Shown: one piece after another, positions 60,963-64,000 of the stretch
Position numbering within the stretch: the stretch's first letter is position 1
Layout of the letters: the number at the start of each line of letters is the position of its first letter
Origin: JALHFZ01 sp963674625
Lineage (GTDB): Bacteria; Synergistota; Synergistia; Synergistales; Aminobacteriaceae
NCBI GenBank assembly: GCA_963674625.2
Contig: CAXXXO010000004.1
Span: 744,001 to 808,000 of the forward strand
Length of the DNA stretch: 64,000 nucleotides
Reading direction: 5' to 3'
Program-made: the position numbers and the translations under genes
The notes under the pieces: generated by a model
What the model saw: the letters and a program-made list of their open reading frames with translations, nothing else
Databases searched by the model: none
What the model was told of the DNA's origin: nothing

Positions 60963-61151
60963 CAAATGCACGTCCCTTCGTTTTTTAATGCCTTTCCCTC
61001 CCGACAAGGGCAGGATGATGAGCATCCTTCTTTTTGTCAGTCTTGGTCAGCATCTTGCTCCTCTTTTAACGGCTCTTCTCTTCCCCGGACAGACTCTATG
61101 AGGTACAATCCCGGGGACATCACATTTTTTCAATTTCAGGGAGGTCCATAC

Positions 61152-62327
61152 ATGAAGGCAATTCTCGCCGGCACCGTCGAAACGGGGCTGGGCACCACCC
61201 TCTCCAATGTAACCATTCTGATCGAAAAAGGAAAGATCACGGATATCGTCGAAGGGCATACCCCCGGGGACGCCGACGAGGTCATCGATGCTTCCGGCCT
61301 CGTCATCACTCCGGGACTCATCGATGCCCATACCCATATCGGCACCTACTGCGAAGGCTTCCCCGCCGAGATGGCCGACGCCAACGACATGGTCAATCCC
61401 CTCTCTCCTCAGCTCCGGATTCTCGACGCCGTCTACCAGGACGACACCGCCTTCGGCGATGCCCTCGCCGGAGGGGTCACCTGCGTTCAGACCCTGCCTG
61501 GCAGCGGAAACGTCATAGGCGGTCAGGGGATCATCATAAAGACGTCCACGAACAGCGGAGACCGGAAAAAAACCGTGGACGAGATGCTCGTGAAGGCCCC
61601 TTCGGCCATGAAGGCAGCCCTCGGGGAAAATCCCGTGCGGATCTACCTGGAAAAGCAGAAGCTGCCCAACACCCGCATGGGGAGCGCAGCCCTTATGCGA
61701 CAGGCCTTCGTGGATGCCGAAAATTACCGCAACAAGATGATCGTGGGGAAGGGAAAAAATGAACCGGTGGAGCGCAACCTCGCCAACGAAGCCATGCTTC
61801 CAGTACTCGACGGCAAGCTGACCCTCTGCGTCCACGCCCACCGGTGCGACGACATCGCCACGGCCATCCGGATCGCCGACGAATTCGATATCTCCGTCAC
61901 CATCGAGCACTGCACCGAGGGTCACCTCATCGCCCCCTTCCTCGCCGAGAAGAAGGTGAAGGCCGCAGTGGGACCGACCCTCACGGGAAAACCGAAGATC
62001 GAGCTCAGGAACAAGACCTGGGAGACCCCCGCAGTCCTCTGGAAGGCCGGAGTCCATTTCTGCATCATCACCGACCACCCCGTCGTGCCCATCGAACATC
62101 TCTCCGTCTGCCTCGCCCTTGCGGTCCGGGGCGGGCTTCCACGGGAGGAGGCCCTGAAGGCGGCGACCATCTATGCCGCAGAGCACCTCGGCATCTCAGG
62201 CCGGGTGGGTTCCGTCGAAAAAGGCAAGGATGCCGATCTCGTCCTCTGGGACGGAGATCCCCTCGACGCCCGGAGCAGGGCGGTTCGCACCATCATCGAC
62301 GGCGAGACGGTCTATTCGAGAAGCTGA
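61152..62327 (+). CDS. Amidohydrolase-family protein (imidazolonepropionase-like)
   Basis: 391 residues from ATG 61152 (GGGAGG upstream), no signal peptide. Metal-ligand motifs are DAHTHIG (about 62-68), a His in LTLCVHAHRCDD, EHCTEGH and the ITDHPVVP aspartate near the end. The composite beta-sandwich is formed by the N- and C-terminal ends (ADLVLWDGDPLDARSR). It hydrolyses cyclic amides or related bonds; the substrate is unknown. A terminator follows. Confidence 0.9.
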   Translation: MKAILAGTVETGLGTTLSNVTILIEKGKITDIVEGHTPGDADEVIDASGLVITPGLIDAHTHIGTYCEGFPAEMADANDMVNPLSPQLRILDAVYQDDTAFGDALAGGVTCVQTLPGSGNVIGGQGIIIKTSTNSGDRKKTVDEMLVKAPSAMKAALGENPVRIYLEKQKLPNTRMGSAALMRQAFVDAENYRNKMIVGKGKNEPVERNLANEAMLPVLDGKLTLCVHAHRCDDIATAIRIADEFDISVTIEHCTEGHLIAPFLAEKKVKAAVGPTLTGKPKIELRNKTWETPAVLWKAGVHFCIITDHPVVPIEHLSVCLALAVRGGLPREEALKAATIYAAEHLGISGRVGSVEKGKDADLVLWDGDPLDARSRAVRTIIDGETVYSRS

Positions 62328-62378
62328 TCTCTCTTCATCTTTTCCGCTCAGAAGCAAAAGAACTCTGCGCAGCAATAA

Positions 62379-62415
62379 GCCTGTCTGCCAATTTTTTGGC
62401 CAGACAGGCTTTTTT
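62379..62415 (+). terminator. Terminator of the amidohydrolase gene
   Basis: GCCTGTCTG (62379-62387) pairs with CAGACAGGC (62401-62409), with a further CCAA/TTGG inside and a run of T after it. Confidence 0.9.
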
Positions 62416-62506
62416 GATTTCTGCATGGGAATTTTTCAAATAAGCAGGAAAGAAAAAAACTGTATTTTTTCAAACTGTCTTTGAGGAATGAGATTTGTCG
62501 GGTACA

Positions 62507-63262
62507 TCAAGCTTTCCTGGACACCTGCTCGGAGAAAAGAGCGGGGCTTGTTCCGGATGTTCCGAGACAACAGACCACGCCGCTCCTGTCGATCTCACCG
62601 GCAAAGCGCACATCCTCTTCGAAGCCGAGGGAGAGAAGAGTTTTGCCGTGGTCGGAACTTCGAAGCAGAGCGGGCAGATTCCCTCCGCCGTCCCGCCATA
62701 CCGCAAGGGCCATTCGGGCTCCGTCATCCAGTTCGGCCTCTCCCCTTTTAAGAAGGAGCTCCACCAGGAGCCCCGCGCAGGCCGTATCGTCGAGGGCCGC
62801 CCGTCCCATCCTTCCCGCGCAGTAGATTCCGATACGGTCCCCCGAAGCGAGAGAGGCCTCCAGCACCGCGGAGGCGTTCCGGGCGCAGACGGGCCGGACG
62901 GAGCGTCCCTCCGCGGCCGCCTTGAGCAGGGCCCGGGTACCGTTGGTTGTGGCCATGACGGCAGCGGAATGGAGGCCCATATCCATATCCAGCATTTCAA
63001 GGGGGGAATTGCCGAGGTCGAAGCCCGAAGGCCGCAGGCCGTTCCGCTCTCCCATGAGAAGCGGTGCTTCTCCCTCGGAGGCGAGAATATCCCGGAGAGC
63101 GATTCCCTCCTCTACGGATGACGCCGGATAGAGACGGGTCCCTCCACTTTCGAAGAAGACAGACATGGTCGTAGTGGCCCGGAGGATGTCGATGACCATC
63201 CAGCAGTCCGCCGGGGGAAGATTTTCTTCCGGAGACAGGACAACCTCCGCCCTGAGGGTCAT
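62507..63262 (-). CDS. comB: 2-phosphosulfolactate phosphatase family protein
   Basis: 251 residues from ATG 63262, which overlaps the stop of the C26 hydrolase by 4 bases. Family motifs: VIDILRATTTM (about 23-33), ATTNGTRALL, and CAGRMGRAALDDTACAG. ComB removes phosphate from 2-phosphosulfolactate in coenzyme M synthesis of methanogens; bacterial homologues often occur without the rest of that route. No other coenzyme M gene is here, so the real substrate may differ. Confidence 0.88.
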   Translation of the reverse strand: MTLRAEVVLSPEENLPPADCWMVIDILRATTTMSVFFESGGTRLYPASSVEEGIALRDILASEGEAPLLMGERNGLRPSGFDLGNSPLEMLDMDMGLHSAAVMATTNGTRALLKAAAEGRSVRPVCARNASAVLEASLASGDRIGIYCAGRMGRAALDDTACAGLLVELLLKRGEAELDDGARMALAVWRDGGGNLPALLRSSDHGKTLLSLGFEEDVRFAGEIDRSGVVCCLGTSGTSPALFSEQVSRKA

Positions 63263-63999
63263 CGTGCCTCCATGAACTTCTTTGCTTCCTCCACGAGGCG
63301 GGAGAAGAGGGGCATCATATCGTCCCCTCCTGCCATCATCATCTCCGGGTGCCACTGCACTCCCACGGCGAAGGGGGCCTCCTCCATCTCGAGGGCCTCC
63401 ACCACGCCGTCCATGGCGCGGGAGGTGATCCTCAGCCCCCGTCCCACGTCCTTCACTGCCTGATGGTGATAGCTGTTCACCGGAAAGGCCGTTCCGAGAA
63501 GCTCCGCCACGAGGGAGCCTTCCTCCGCCACGACCGTGTGGCTCGGACAGGCCCGTTTTCTGTTCTGGCTGTGCTTGACGAAGGCGTCTGGGATCTCCGA
63601 GAGGTCCTGGTAAATTGAGCCTCCGCAGGCCACGTTGAGCAGCTGGATCCCCTTGCAGATGCCGAGAAGAGGCTGATTGCGCCTCAGGGCCGTCTGGATG
63701 GTCCGAAGCTGGAAGATGTCCGTGTCCCGGTAGACGAATTCGAGCCTGCTGCGGGGTTCCTCGCCGAAGAGCAGCGGGTCGATGTCGTAGCCTCCCGAGA
63801 TGACCAGGCCGTCCACCCCTTCGGTCTGCCTCTCCGCCACGTCCTGCCCCCGCACGACGGGCAGAATGACGGGAATTGCCCCGGAGCGCTCCAGGGCTGC
63901 GACGTAGTCGTTGTTTACGTAGCTTCTCTCGAGGCCGGGGGAGAAGCCCCCCTGTTCGATGAGTAGATTTCCCACGATGCCGATGACCGGTCGATGCAT
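63259..63999 (-). CDS. Gamma-glutamyl-gamma-aminobutyrate hydrolase family (C26) protein
   Basis: 246 residues, complete, with its ATG one base from the window end. The class-I glutamine-amidotransferase-like triad is visible: nucleophile Cys115 in LLGICKGIQLLN, and His217 and Glu219 in VQWHPE. The family cleaves gamma-glutamyl amide bonds, as in PuuD of putrescine breakdown. Its stop overlaps the comB start, so the two are cotranslated, an odd pair by function. Genes upstream of it are outside the window. Confidence 0.92.
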   Translation of the reverse strand: MHRPVIGIVGNLLIEQGGFSPGLERSYVNNDYVAALERSGAIPVILPVVRGQDVAERQTEGVDGLVISGGYDIDPLLFGEEPRSRLEFVYRDTDIFQLRTIQTALRRNQPLLGICKGIQLLNVACGGSIYQDLSEIPDAFVKHSQNRKRACPSHTVVAEEGSLVAELLGTAFPVNSYHHQAVKDVGRGLRITSRAMDGVVEALEMEEAPFAVGVQWHPEMMMAGGDDMMPLFSRLVEEAKKFMEAR

Positions 64000-64000
64000 G

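Noticed and set aside
1..64000. tRNA, rRNA, riboswitch, CRISPR or transposase genes
   Set aside because: No cloverleaf, conserved rRNA segment, known aptamer core, array or transposase frame was seen by eye; a covariance-model search would be decisive.

Overview
The window is a G+C-rich chromosome segment from a diderm, peptide- and amino-acid-using anaerobe, most likely a member of the Synergistota. The best single clue is the protein encoded at 12645-14990, whose C-terminus has a GCNAG motif, a hydrophobic stretch and a KKR tail. That is the layout of the Synergist-CTERM sorting signal. Outer-membrane proteins, many solute-binding proteins, a TRAP transporter, a C69 dipeptidase and a gamma-glutamyl hydrolase fit that lifestyle. 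I saw no rRNA, tRNA, CRISPR array, prophage or intact insertion sequence.

Region by region. 1-1630: a leftward promoter for a gene off the window, then a leftward lipoprotein gene. 1778-8312: a rightward run of eight secreted-protein genes built from LPP20-like, FlgT-N-like, CsgG-like, TPR and propeller-like modules; one member has an in-frame TGA just after its signal peptide. 8478-12319: an iron-type ABC transporter whose ATPase gene is frameshifted. 12645-14990: the large beta-helix surface protein. 15152-17124: an orphan branched-chain-type binding protein and a transglutaminase-like protein. 17262-22592: a leftward five-gene operon resembling chaperone-usher pili but with an atypical usher. 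23077-27801: a second iron-type ABC transporter with a ZIP metal transporter translationally coupled to it.

27886-38427 holds an enolase-superfamily enzyme, a TrkA_C membrane protein, a C69 peptidase, prephenate dehydrogenase, a frameshifted P-type ATPase, a DedA-PAP2-LssY fusion and a DsrE-like protein. 38598-43261 is a GntR-MBL-TRAP operon with a near-consensus promoter and a candidate operator. 43276-47430 is a VWA protein, sensor kinase and response regulator operon. 47701-52693 is an RbbA-type efflux cassette (HlyD, double ABC ATPase-permease, ABC-2 permease) whose base usage looks different from its neighbours, with a promoter plus dyad in front and a long palindromic repeat beyond. 53232-57512 holds a poly-gamma-glutamate-system-like protein, a secreted phosphoesterase, an outer-membrane barrel that seems to start at ATT, and an orphan glycine-betaine-type binding protein. 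57718-63999 holds a SagB-type nitroreductase, an MscS channel, a TsaA-type methyltransferase, an amidohydrolase, ComB and a C26 hydrolase.

Three genes are broken as written (ABC ATPase at 11248, P-type ATPase at 33060, lipoprotein at 7041). These may be real lesions, recoding or assembly errors; the sequence alone cannot decide. All promoter, operator and terminator calls come from reading the sequence by eye.
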